A stretch of 64,000 nt of DNA from Empedobacter sedimenti (GTDB lineage: Bacteria; Bacteroidota; Bacteroidia; Flavobacteriales; Weeksellaceae). The number at the start of each line of letters is the position of its first letter. The first letter of the stretch is position 1. The notes beneath the pieces are model-generated. The model had not been told where the DNA came from and did not search any database. It worked only from the letters and a program-made list of their open reading frames with translations. The position numbers were made by a program, and so were the translations under genes. Positions 25,857 to 33,892 of this stretch are shown piece by piece. The stretch is from NCBI RefSeq assembly GCF_030005555.1, contig NZ_JASCQG010000006.1, positions 1 to 64,000 of the forward strand, read 5' to 3'.

Positions 25857-27596
25857 CTATTCTTCTGGCATTGCTTGCCATTTTTTGTAAAGATTGATGA
25901 TGAAATAAAAACTTATTAAATATAAAATTGGATTGATGTAGAGATAAAATTCTGCAAACTGTTGTAACATTAATAATTCTTCATTTGTTTGTTTTAAATC
26001 ATAAACACTTGTTACAGCTTTAGGATCATACAACATTTCTGTTCGCAAATCTGTGTAAAAACTAAGCATCACTATTCCTATAAAAATATTAGTTGCAACA
26101 AACCAATTAAGATTAACACCTGTTAATACTTTATATTTTTTGGAACGTAAACCAACTAGTGTAATCGCTATAAATGCAATGTAAAAAACAAATAAAATTA
26201 TGTAAGGTGAAAATCTTGTATAGCCAATACTTGCTTCGATAGAAATGCCGAAAACGCTTCCTAAAATTGCCAAAATTCCTGCACCAATCAACGAAATTAA
26301 CCAAACTTTGAACGAACTAAATCTGAACGTAATAATCAAAACTGTAATGATTAAAGCAATTAATAAATAGTATTGAATATACTCTAACCATGTGGAATTG
26401 TATTTCGCAAACTCGATATTTTCATACACCTTGTTCAAACTATCTTGGTTGATATAATCATTCAGTTTGTTATCTGGAGCTTGTTTATCATCTAAATAAA
26501 TTAGTTTATGATCAATAAAATAATACGGATATTGAGGCAAATAATCAATCCAATTTTTATGTTTGAACTGATAACCAATTTCTTGTTTTTTTAGTAAATC
26601 GGTATAATTATTCAATAAAATTTCAATAGCTTTTCGATCATTTTTTTGCAACAAAGCAATCCATTGTTTATCATAAAATTGATGATTTAAAGCAGAATCT
26701 TTTGGATTTTGAAAAGCCAAAAAACTATAATTATACAAACTTGCTAAGTTAAAATACGTTTGTGGTTTTTCTGAAGCATTTACAGGACTTGCATACGCAA
26801 CAGAATCTATACCTATTGCAACAGAATCTAAAGCATAAGTAGTTTCTTCTTGAAATGACTCTGTAGATGAATTATTCTTTTTTAAAGGTTGATAAGTTTG
26901 ATTAAAATAAATTTTAGAATAACTAAATCTTTCGGGAAAATAATCTCTTAATAACGTTTCATATTCAGGATTTCGGAAATACGGCTCCAAAAAAACATCA
27001 TACGAATCATGTGGATTTGTTATTAAATATTCTTTTTTATTTTTATCATATAACTCTCTTGTTTCCTTTTCCGAAACCAACGAATCAAAAGCTGGAACAG
27101 GTAAATTTCTCGAATAATTATCGTACCCAAAACCTGATTGAAGCGTAAAACCTTGCGTTCTGTTAATAATGTCAATATCTTTCAAATATTGTTCTTCGCT
27201 CATATAATTTGAAACTCGTAATTTCAGACCAGCTTTGAACGAATTTGGCACATAAAACATTAAAAAGAATATAAAGAATACAGCTAAGAATTCTTTGAAC
27301 AAATAATTTATTGAGGTTGGATAATTGGATTTGAAACGATTATTTTTAATATAAAAATAAAGCCAAATCACACCTATAATTACACCAATTAACACATAAT
27401 AAATTGCAATTCCTGAGTTAAAAAACACTTCATAAAGTCCACTTTCTTGCAGCTGAGATTTTTTAGAAAAAAACAAAAAACCATTGATAAATGCAATCAA
27501 GTTGAAAATTAAAACCGTCAACAAAATCCAAATAAATTTCAGATTCCAAATCAGTGGATATTTTGTAATTAAAGTTTGATTTATTTTTTTAAACAT
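25857..27596 (-). CDS. Large membrane protein paired with an ABC ATPase
   Basis: 579 residues. Three membrane segments at the N-terminus (about 22-43, 60-80, 108-122), a hydrophilic domain of roughly 270 residues (125-400), then about five segments with a last helix near 555-575. It follows the ABC ATPase by 12 bp on the same strand, so it is the likely membrane partner. The helix-domain-helices layout recalls ABC-2 type permeases with a large extracytoplasmic domain. No family motif was recognised and no substrate can be named. Confidence 0.7.
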   Translation of the reverse strand: MFKKINQTLITKYPLIWNLKFIWILLTVLIFNLIAFINGFLFFSKKSQLQESGLYEVFFNSGIAIYYVLIGVIIGVIWLYFYIKNNRFKSNYPTSINYLFKEFLAVFFIFFLMFYVPNSFKAGLKLRVSNYMSEEQYLKDIDIINRTQGFTLQSGFGYDNYSRNLPVPAFDSLVSEKETRELYDKNKKEYLITNPHDSYDVFLEPYFRNPEYETLLRDYFPERFSYSKIYFNQTYQPLKKNNSSTESFQEETTYALDSVAIGIDSVAYASPVNASEKPQTYFNLASLYNYSFLAFQNPKDSALNHQFYDKQWIALLQKNDRKAIEILLNNYTDLLKKQEIGYQFKHKNWIDYLPQYPYYFIDHKLIYLDDKQAPDNKLNDYINQDSLNKVYENIEFAKYNSTWLEYIQYYLLIALIITVLIITFRFSSFKVWLISLIGAGILAILGSVFGISIEASIGYTRFSPYIILFVFYIAFIAITLVGLRSKKYKVLTGVNLNWFVATNIFIGIVMLSFYTDLRTEMLYDPKAVTSVYDLKQTNEELLMLQQFAEFYLYINPILYLISFYFIINLYKKWQAMPEE

Positions 27597-27608
27597 AGTT
27601 AGGTGGTT

Positions 27609-28760
27609 TTAATTGACAAAAAAGCGACGACTTGATTTCGAAATATCTCGAATATATTTTACGTTCAATGATGATTTTCCTATTTCGGACAGAATCTTAT
27701 TCATCGAAATTTCATCATCAAAATACGCGATATACGAACCTCCATTGAATTTTATTTGCTTAATTTCGATGTTAGATAAAGCTGTTAATAACTCTTCTTT
27801 TGTGTTTTCAACATCAATTTCAACAATTGTAAAATCACCTTCCAACTCATTTGTATCTCCTTGTATTTTAAGCTTTCCTTGCTCCAAAAAGAGAACTTCT
27901 GTCGATACCTTTTCAACTTCATACAATTGTTGAGAACTCAAAATAACTCCAAAAGGATTGCGAATAGATTGTGATAAAAATTTCAAATCTTCGAGAATAA
28001 TTTGTTGCGCCAAAATATCCAAATTCGCCAAAGGTTCGTCTAATAACAAGACTTTTGGACGACGCAATAACGTTCGTGCCAATTCGAATCGCATTTTATA
28101 ACCAGACGACAATTGTCGCCATTGCAAATCCTTGTACGGCCAAAGCCCCAAACGCGCTAACATCACATTTGCCAACAACCAATTTTCTTCGCTGTAAATA
28201 TCATAACATGTCAAGGTAAACTGTAGATTTTCCATCAACGAACCATATAAAACTTCTATTCGTTGCGGTACATAAACCAATTTAGTTTTCAGCTCGAAAC
28301 TAAACGGTTTTGCTTTAGAAAAATGATAATTTATTTCGCCAGAAGTTGGTTTCAATTCACCACAAATCAAACGTAATAAAGTTGTTTTTCCATTTCCATT
28401 TTCTCCAACTAGTCCAACAACTTCGCGTGATTTCAAATCAAAAGTAATCGGATGAAGTTTAAAATTTCGACGATGATAAGCTTTTTCAATATTGTTTGTT
28501 GATATCAACGTTTCTTCTTTCTGAAAGGGCGGAGGAGAAGCTTGTTTCAACTTTTCTACCAATTGTAAAGCCTGCTTTGTTTTATTTTCGTTCGTAGAAT
28601 TTTCGGTGTAATAAAGATCCGAATAGGAAATAATCTCTTTGTAAAAAGATTTCTCACCCAAATCCAACACACAATCAATTAATCGGCGATAGCCTAAATC
28701 AAGATCATTATGCTGCAAATGACTTTCTACTTCGTTTAGTCGTTGGTTAAATTCATTCAT
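27609..28760 (-). CDS. ABC transporter ATP-binding protein
   Basis: 383 residues. Walker A GENGNGKTTLLR at about 119-130, signature LSSGYKMRFELART, Walker B KVLLLDEPLANLD, and the switch histidine position replaced by Gln (VILSSQQLYEVEKVS). Residues 1-90 are a helical extension not found in standard ATPases. The C-terminal 80 residues form an extra domain, as in ABC-2 exporters. It is the first gene of a two-gene unit with the 579-residue membrane protein. Replacement of the H-loop His by Gln is a visible departure from the family consensus. Confidence 0.88.
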   Translation of the reverse strand: MNEFNQRLNEVESHLQHNDLDLGYRRLIDCVLDLGEKSFYKEIISYSDLYYTENSTNENKTKQALQLVEKLKQASPPPFQKEETLISTNNIEKAYHRRNFKLHPITFDLKSREVVGLVGENGNGKTTLLRLICGELKPTSGEINYHFSKAKPFSFELKTKLVYVPQRIEVLYGSLMENLQFTLTCYDIYSEENWLLANVMLARLGLWPYKDLQWRQLSSGYKMRFELARTLLRRPKVLLLDEPLANLDILAQQIILEDLKFLSQSIRNPFGVILSSQQLYEVEKVSTEVLFLEQGKLKIQGDTNELEGDFTIVEIDVENTKEELLTALSNIEIKQIKFNGGSYIAYFDDEISMNKILSEIGKSSLNVKYIRDISKSSRRFFVN

Positions 28761-29147
28761 AGATTGATTATTAAATCATTACGAATATAACAATCCTTTT
28801 CTACAAATAAAATGGCTAATTGTAGGGAGATTTCAGTTTCAACAATTTTTGATAAACTATCTTAATTACTTTTTAATTTATTATTTATCAGTCTTTTATA
28901 ATTAACAATTTTGTTTCAAATTACCTTATTCAAACTTAAATTTATCATTATTCACAAACTTTAATAAAGTCTATTCATAACTTCTTAATTCATTTATTTT
29001 GAATAATTTACTATTAACAATTTGAGTAATAAACCAAGCTATGAACATTCTTTTTATAACTCGGTTGAAAAGAAGTTAATTCATTAAATAACAATTTATT
29101 ACTATTAACAATTACCAAATAGAAATAAATTCAGTTTCTCATAAAGT

Positions 29148-29174
29148 GTGATCCTGAAACGAGTTCAGTATGAC
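29148..29174. repeat. Copy 2 of a CTGAAAC-AGTTCAG type intergenic repeat
   Basis: GTGATCCTGAAACGAGTTCA continuing GTATGAC. The palindromic core is better preserved than in the copy at 633-657. Confidence 0.55.
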
Positions 29175-29187
29175 TTTAAAATTCACA

Positions 29188-29213
29188 AAAAAAGCCGAGC
29201 AAATGCTCAGCTT
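29188..29213 (-). terminator. Terminator of pgk
   Basis: AAGC(C)GAGCA (29192-29201) pairs with TGCTC(A)GCTT (29204-29213) with one mismatch. A T-run follows on the minus strand. It lies 24 bp after the pgk stop. Confidence 0.8.
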
Positions 29214-29237
29214 CATTTATCTTAAAAAATTGTTGTC

Positions 29238-30428
29238 TTATTTTAAAATTGCAGCAACTCCTGGTAATTCTTTTCCTTCCAACGATTCTAACATAGCTCC
29301 ACCTCCTGTAGAAACGTAGCTTACTTTGTCGTCGTAACCAAATTGTTTTACGAATGCAACCGAATCTCCACCACCAACAAGTGAAAAAGCACCGTTTGCA
29401 GTAGCTTCTGCAATTGCATCACCTAAGGCAACAGTTCCTTTCGCAAAATTTGACATTTCAAAAACACCTAATGGACCATTCCAAAGAATTGTTTTTGAAT
29501 TTTTAATCACTTCTGCATTTTGTTTGATTGTTTCATCAGCAACATCCATTCCCATCCAACCGTCAGGAATTTCACCAACATTTGTTACTTGCGTATTTGC
29601 ATCATTACTGAAATTATCTGCGATCAAATTATCAATTGGTAAGTAAACTTTTACATTATGTTTTTCACATTCAGCTAAAATTTCTTTCGCTAAATCTAAT
29701 TTATCATCTTCCACCAACGAATTACCTATTTTTCCTCCATTTGCTTTTACAAATGTATACGTCATTCCACCACCAATAATCAAGTTATCAATAACTGGTA
29801 AAATATTGTTGATAATTGTAATTTTAGAAGACACCTTTGCACCTCCAAGTATCGCTGTTACAGGTTTTTCTCCATCAGCTAACACTTTGTTAATAGCTGT
29901 TAACTCTTGCTCCATTAACAAACCAAAAGCTTTATTTTCTGGAAAAAACTCAGCAATAATTGCAGTCGAAGCATGTGCACGGTGCGCAGTTCCGAAAGCA
30001 TCGTTCACATAAATATCTCCAAATTGAGCCAATTCTTTTGCAAAGTCTTTGTCTCCAGCTTCTTCCTCATTATGGAAACGAACATTCTCCAATAACAAAA
30101 CTTGGCCTGATTTTAGATTACTAACTTTTTGTTTCGCATCATCGCCAATAACATCATTTGCAACGATTACATCAACGCCAAGAATTTCTGAAACTTTTGA
30201 TGCAATATGTTTTAATGAATATTTGTCATTAAATTCGCCTTTAGGACGTCCCAAATGACTCATTAAAACAACAGCGCCACCATCCTTCAATATTTTGTCA
30301 ATCGTTGGTTTTGCAGCTCTAATACGTGTATCATCTGTCACATTTAAGTTTTCATCTTGCGGAACATTGAAGTCAACACGAATTAATGCTTTCTTGTTTT
30401 CAAAATTGTAGTCGTTGATTGTTTTCAT
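29238..30428 (-). CDS. pgk: Phosphoglycerate kinase
   Basis: 396-residue glycolytic enzyme that transfers phosphate from 1,3-bisphosphoglycerate to ADP. It shows the substrate motif [10 protein letters not shown] (17-26), HLGRPKG near 58-64, and the nucleotide site GGGDSVAFV near 350. Full length with no insertions. Monocistronic: a -7 box TACTTTTG lies 25 bp upstream and a terminator follows. It is flanked by two unusually long AT-rich spacers that share repeats. Confidence 0.97.
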   Translation of the reverse strand: MKTINDYNFENKKALIRVDFNVPQDENLNVTDDTRIRAAKPTIDKILKDGGAVVLMSHLGRPKGEFNDKYSLKHIASKVSEILGVDVIVANDVIGDDAKQKVSNLKSGQVLLLENVRFHNEEEAGDKDFAKELAQFGDIYVNDAFGTAHRAHASTAIIAEFFPENKAFGLLMEQELTAINKVLADGEKPVTAILGGAKVSSKITIINNILPVIDNLIIGGGMTYTFVKANGGKIGNSLVEDDKLDLAKEILAECEKHNVKVYLPIDNLIADNFSNDANTQVTNVGEIPDGWMGMDVADETIKQNAEVIKNSKTILWNGPLGVFEMSNFAKGTVALGDAIAEATANGAFSLVGGGDSVAFVKQFGYDDKVSYVSTGGGAMLESLEGKELPGVAAILK

Positions 30429-30452
30429 AGTTTGTTTGAAATTTGTACTTCA

Positions 30453-30460
30453 CAAAAGTA
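30453..30460 (-). promoter_or_regulatory. -7 box of pgk
   Basis: TACTTTTG on the minus strand, 25 bp before the ATG. A TTTG lies 22 bp further upstream (30483-30486), slightly wider than the usual spacing. Confidence 0.6.
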
Positions 30461-30598
30461 ATCAAAGTTTCATTTTTGATCTCAAAATCATTCAACACAA
30501 TTTTCAACTATTAACAATTCATAATAATATATATAGTTTAATTAATTTTTAAATTTTAAAAAAAGAAAAATATGTTATTATTATTAGCACTGTTAATA

Positions 30599-30607
30599 TG
30601 TGGATAA
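30599..30607. promoter_or_regulatory. Perfect DnaA-box sequence
   Basis: TGTGGATAA, the complement of TTATCCACA. It is an exact match to the E. coli R1-type consensus, within AT-rich DNA. Confidence 0.45.
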
Positions 30608-30968
30608 CTAAAGTGAGATAAATTTTATTTAATAGCAATTAACAAGCTATTATTTGTAATTTTGTTTTGTAATGAAAGAGTTAGATATGCTATCAACAAT
30701 TTATCATTTTAGTTGATAAACAACTTTTGTTAAAAAGAAGTTTTGTGAAAACTATTCATAACGGTGTGTAAATCTTTTATGCCAAAATGAAAACTTTTAC
30801 TTGACTTGTATTGATTTATTTCTAATTGATTTTTTGAATCAGATTTCCAAATTTTTCTATCGAAAAGTTATTAGATTTATTCAATCATCTTTTAACAACT
30901 TGTTACTTTTACTTAACATTTGATTTACAATTATTTAAACAAAAACAACAAAAACACCTGTTAATTAA

Positions 30969-31409
30969 ATGAAAATTGCAATCGGAGCGGACCATGCTGG
31001 GTTCGATTATAAGGAGAAATTAGTACCCTTTTTAACAAGTCAAGGGTTTGAGGTTGAGGATTTTGGCACGTTCTCAACAGCGAGTGTTGATTACCCTGAT
31101 TTTGCACACCCAACGGCACAAGCTGTAGAAGATGGAAAAGCAGATTTCGGAATTTTGATTTGTGGTAGTGCGCAAGGCGTTACAATGACTGCAAATAAAC
31201 ACCAAGGAATTCGTGCTGCATTATGTTGGATGACGGATATTGCCAAGTTAGCTCGTCAACACAATAATGCAAATGTGTTAACTTTACCTGCACGCTTTAT
31301 TGCGTATGAATATGCAGAGGAAATTGTAAATACATTTTTAGCAACAGAATTTGAAGGTGGTCGTCACCAAGGGCGCGTAGATAAAATTGCTTGTTCATAT
31401 AACGGATAA
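30969..31409 (+). CDS. rpiB: Ribose 5-phosphate isomerase B
   Basis: 146-residue enzyme of the RpiB/LacAB family that interconverts ribose 5-phosphate and ribulose 5-phosphate. It shows GADHAGFDYKEKL (7-19), the catalytic-Cys loop ILICGSAQGVTMTANKH near 65-80, and the RHQGRVDKI end. RpiB is sequence-unrelated to RpiA. It stands alone: divergent from pgk and followed by a terminator. Confidence 0.94.
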   Translation: MKIAIGADHAGFDYKEKLVPFLTSQGFEVEDFGTFSTASVDYPDFAHPTAQAVEDGKADFGILICGSAQGVTMTANKHQGIRAALCWMTDIAKLARQHNNANVLTLPARFIAYEYAEEIVNTFLATEFEGGRHQGRVDKIACSYNG

Positions 31410-31433
31410 TTTTATAAATCTAATATAAGATAC

Positions 31434-31470
31434 AAAATCGGTCAATTCGTAAGAGTTGATCGATTTTTAT
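31434..31470 (+). terminator. Terminator of rpiB
   Basis: AAAATCGGTCAA (31434-31445) pairs with TTGATCGATTTT (31456-31467), one G-T pair, followed by T-rich sequence. Confidence 0.7.
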
Positions 31471-31641
31471 TTTAAAAATTAAATTTAAATCACTTATAAA
31501 GTTTAAATATTTAATTATAAATAATATTTTGTATTTAAAATTAACTATTTTTAAACCAATTTAAGTCAATAGTAAATTTATTGATAGAAGCTGTTCTACT
31601 TTTACATCAGTTAAAAAAACAAATCATTTAAAGATTAAAAG

Positions 31642-32646
31642 ATGAGCAGAGCATTATTACGTAGAGAACAAGCAATCTCTTTTGTAAAAGAAGAATTTTC
31701 GAAAGGATTACAAAAAGAATTAAACATTATTCCAGTTTCTGGACCATTGGTAGTTTTGGATGGAACAGGTATTAATGATGATTTGAATAGTATCGAAAGA
31801 CCTGTAAAGTTCCCTATAAAATCTTTGAATGATAAAAATGCGGTGGTTGTACATTCTTTGGCGAAATGGAAACGTATTCGTTTGAAAGAATTAGAAATTG
31901 AACCAGGCGAAGGAATTATAACAGATATGCGCGCTTTGCGTCCGGACGAAGATTATTCGCCAATTCACTCTATTTATGTGGATCAGTGGGATTGGGAAAA
32001 AGTAATTGTTCCACAAGATCGCCAATTGGATTATCTTTTTTCGACAGTAAAATCAATTTATGAAGTAATCAAACAAACGGAGCAAAATGTAGAGGCGAAA
32101 TATCCGCAATTGAAAGCTGTTTTACCAGAACAAATTACCTTTATTTCATCTGAAGATTTATTACAAAAGTATCCAACATTTACATCTAAAGAACGTGAAA
32201 ATGCAATTTGTAAAGAATTTGGAGCCGTTTTTATTTATGGAATTGGAGGAGAATTGAGTAACGGAGAATTACATGATGCACGCGCCGCTGATTATGATGA
32301 TTGGAGTACAGAAAATAGTGCTGGTTTTAGAGGTTTGAATGGTGATATTTTAGTTTGGAATCCAGTTTTGGAATCTGCTTTTGAATTATCCTCGATGGGA
32401 ATTCGTGTGGATAAAGAAGCGTTGACGAAACAATTAGAAATTAGAGATTCTTTGGATCGTAAAAACTTATTATTTCATTCGATGTTGTTAGATGATCAGT
32501 TAACAGAATCTATTGGAGGTGGAATTGGGCAATCGCGTATGTGTATGTTTATGTTGAAATCGAGACACATTGGTGAAGTACAAGCGAGTATTTGGGACGG
32601 AAAAGTAAAAGAGAAATTAAAAGAAGAAAGTATCGAATTATTATAA
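31642..32646 (+). CDS. asnA: Aspartate-ammonia ligase (asparagine synthetase A)
   Basis: 334-residue enzyme that makes asparagine from aspartate, ammonia and ATP; it is related to class II aminoacyl-tRNA synthetases. Recognised from VSGPLVVLDGTGINDDLNSIERPV (near 33-56), HSLAKWKR, YVDQWDWEKVI, the RAADYDDW loop and the ending GGGIGQSRMCMFML. Full length. Single-gene unit with a strong terminator. A 230-bp spacer upstream is AT-rich with no clear -7 box. Confidence 0.95.
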   Translation: MSRALLRREQAISFVKEEFSKGLQKELNIIPVSGPLVVLDGTGINDDLNSIERPVKFPIKSLNDKNAVVVHSLAKWKRIRLKELEIEPGEGIITDMRALRPDEDYSPIHSIYVDQWDWEKVIVPQDRQLDYLFSTVKSIYEVIKQTEQNVEAKYPQLKAVLPEQITFISSEDLLQKYPTFTSKERENAICKEFGAVFIYGIGGELSNGELHDARAADYDDWSTENSAGFRGLNGDILVWNPVLESAFELSSMGIRVDKEALTKQLEIRDSLDRKNLLFHSMLLDDQLTESIGGGIGQSRMCMFMLKSRHIGEVQASIWDGKVKEKLKEESIELL

Positions 32647-32648
32647 GT

Positions 32649-32687
32649 AAAAAAGCAGTTTCAAAATTTTTGAAACTGCTTTTTTTT
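32649..32687 (+). terminator. Terminator of asnA
   Basis: GCAGTTTCA (32655-32663) pairs with TGAAACTGC (32671-32679), extended by A and T runs on each side. Confidence 0.85.
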
Positions 32688-32781
32688 GTATTTTATATCG
32701 AAATTAACATTGTTTATAACTGTTGATAAAGGTTGTTAATTTGTTTGTATTCAGTAATTTATTTAGTTTTTAAATTGTTAA

Positions 32782-33579
32782 CTAAGAAATACGTTCGTTT
32801 TTCTTTGCAATAAAACTATCATAGAATTTTTTGAAACCATGATGATTGATTAAATAGAAATATTTCGGAAACACACGATTGACTTCATAGCTAATTTGTT
32901 TTAATAATTTAGCTTTTTTTAGATTTCGATCAATCTGAATTTGCGTTTCTACTGGCGCTGGTTTCACAAGTGATGGAAGAAGATTGTAAATTCTCAAATC
33001 AAATTCCCAAGCATGTTGTAAATCACAATCAATTGGTCGCTGAATTGTAGGAAGTGGAGTTTTAACTTTATTTAAAAACTTCTCCGCAGCCTTTCGTGTC
33101 CAAATTGCGGCAATTGTAGTGATCGGAATACTTGTTCCGCAAGCTGCAATAATATATTTTTGGTCAACATCAGCAATTTTGATATGCTTTCGTTTTCCAT
33201 TAAATAACTTCAAAACATCCCAATGATCTTTTCCTTCTAAATCATCATATTGATTCATCGCTTTCTCGATAGAAGATTTAAAATCATCAACCAAAATAGC
33301 ATCATCCTCTATAATTACAGCAAACTCATTTTCAGAAGCCAAAAAAGTTTCTAGCGTTTTCACATGACTCAAATAGCAACCGATTTCTCCAGGAACTAAA
33401 TCACGATCATATTTGTTGTTTACTTTATATGATTTTGAATCAAGTGTTTTGGCATCAACAGCAGAAATTCTTTCGTATGATAAATTACATTTCTCAAATT
33501 CGTTTTGCATCAAATCTAATCGTTCCTTCGCACGATCTAAATTAATCAAGTAAGTTTGATAGTTATTTTTTGCTGTCAT
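32782..33579 (-). CDS. Glycosyltransferase family 25 protein
   Basis: 265 residues. It opens with YLINLDRAKERLDLMQNEF (10-28) and has VPGEIGCYLSHVKTLETFL and the acidic motif AVIIEDDAILVDDF near 84-97, the pattern of GT25 sugar transferases that work on lipopolysaccharide or lipooligosaccharide. The C-terminus is basic, possibly membrane-associated. It stands alone between rightward genes. A -7 box TACTTTTG lies 20 bp upstream. The acceptor is unknown. Confidence 0.88.
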   Translation of the reverse strand: MTAKNNYQTYLINLDRAKERLDLMQNEFEKCNLSYERISAVDAKTLDSKSYKVNNKYDRDLVPGEIGCYLSHVKTLETFLASENEFAVIIEDDAILVDDFKSSIEKAMNQYDDLEGKDHWDVLKLFNGKRKHIKIADVDQKYIIAACGTSIPITTIAAIWTRKAAEKFLNKVKTPLPTIQRPIDCDLQHAWEFDLRIYNLLPSLVKPAPVETQIQIDRNLKKAKLLKQISYEVNRVFPKYFYLINHHGFKKFYDSFIAKKNERIS

Positions 33580-33598
33580 CTTTGTATAATTAGCATAG

Positions 33599-33606
33599 CA
33601 AAAGTA
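33599..33606 (-). promoter_or_regulatory. -7 box of the GT25 gene
   Basis: TACTTTTG on the minus strand, 20 bp before the start; the leader would be about 15 bases. Confidence 0.55.
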
Positions 33607-33744
33607 TAAATATTTATTCAGCTGTTCTTGATTGTTTTACTCTTTTGGCTCAATTTTCGCAATAACTCAAAGCGTTACAAATATTCTTATCCTTAACGTA
33701 ACATAGAATTGGCTGTTAATTGTTATTTTAGAAAAAGGATATGT

Positions 33745-33752
33745 TATCTTTG
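33745..33752 (+). promoter_or_regulatory. -7 box of rnr
   Basis: TATCTTTG, followed by GCAG. It lies 140 bp before the rnr start, giving an unusually long leader for this window. Confidence 0.5.
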
Positions 33753-33772
33753 CAGTGGTTATGTTGTTTATT

Positions 33773-33827
33773 AACATCTTATCAATAGTTATTAAAAATT
33801 ATTTGATTTTCAATAACTTAAGATGTT
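33773..33827 (+). promoter_or_regulatory. Hairpin in the rnr 5' leader
   Basis: AACATCTTA (33773-33781) pairs with TAAGATGTT (33819-33827), and AGTTATT (33787-33793) pairs with AATAACT (33812-33818). This gives 16 base pairs with a 5-base bulge on the left arm only, and an 18-base loop. No T-run follows, so it is not a terminator. Confidence 0.5.
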
Positions 33828-33892
33828 TATTTATTAACTATTTTTATAAATCGATCTCAGTTTATTCCTGAGATTTTGATACAAATCAAATT

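Larger units (their letters stand above)
28761..29237. other. AT-rich spacer with repeats and pgk terminator
   Basis: 477 bp without a gene. It holds ACTATTAACAATT at 29010-29022 and 29101-29113 (a third copy is at 30507-30519), CTATTCATAAC at 28971-28981 (second copy at 30752-30762), a one-mismatch DnaA-box sequence TTATTCACA at 28948-28956, a dispersed repeat at 29148-29174, and the pgk terminator. Confidence 0.6.
30429..30968. other. AT-rich pgk-rpiB spacer with a perfect DnaA box (candidate origin-like region)
   Basis: 540-bp non-coding spacer between divergent genes. It contains TGTGGATAA (30599-30607), an exact complement of the DnaA box TTATCCACA. It also contains the inverted pair TATCAAC (30691-30697) / GTTGATA (30712-30718), whose flanks make two 7-of-9 box matches. 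Also present are the 13-mer ACTATTAACAATT (30507-30519), CTATTCATAAC (30752-30762), and long A/T stretches. Composition and boxes suit a replication origin, but box density is low and dnaA is not in the window, so this remains a candidate. Confidence 0.3.
33580..33892. other. Divergent promoter region with an rnr 5' leader hairpin
   Basis: 313 bp between the GT25 gene and rnr. It holds the GT25 -7 box (33599-33606), the rnr -7 box (33745-33752), and a long hairpin in the rnr leader (33773-33827). The stretch 33607-33740 shows nothing recognised. Confidence 0.6.

Noticed and set aside
29010-30519. CRISPR array suggested by the repeated 13-mer around pgk
   Set aside because: Only three short copies with irregular spacing, a gene between them, and no cas genes.
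30572-30607. 11-codon Leu-rich frame (MLLLLALLICG) that looks like an attenuator peptide
   Set aside because: It lies in AT-rich DNA, its stop overlaps the DnaA box, and no leucine or branched-chain gene follows. Chance is the better explanation.
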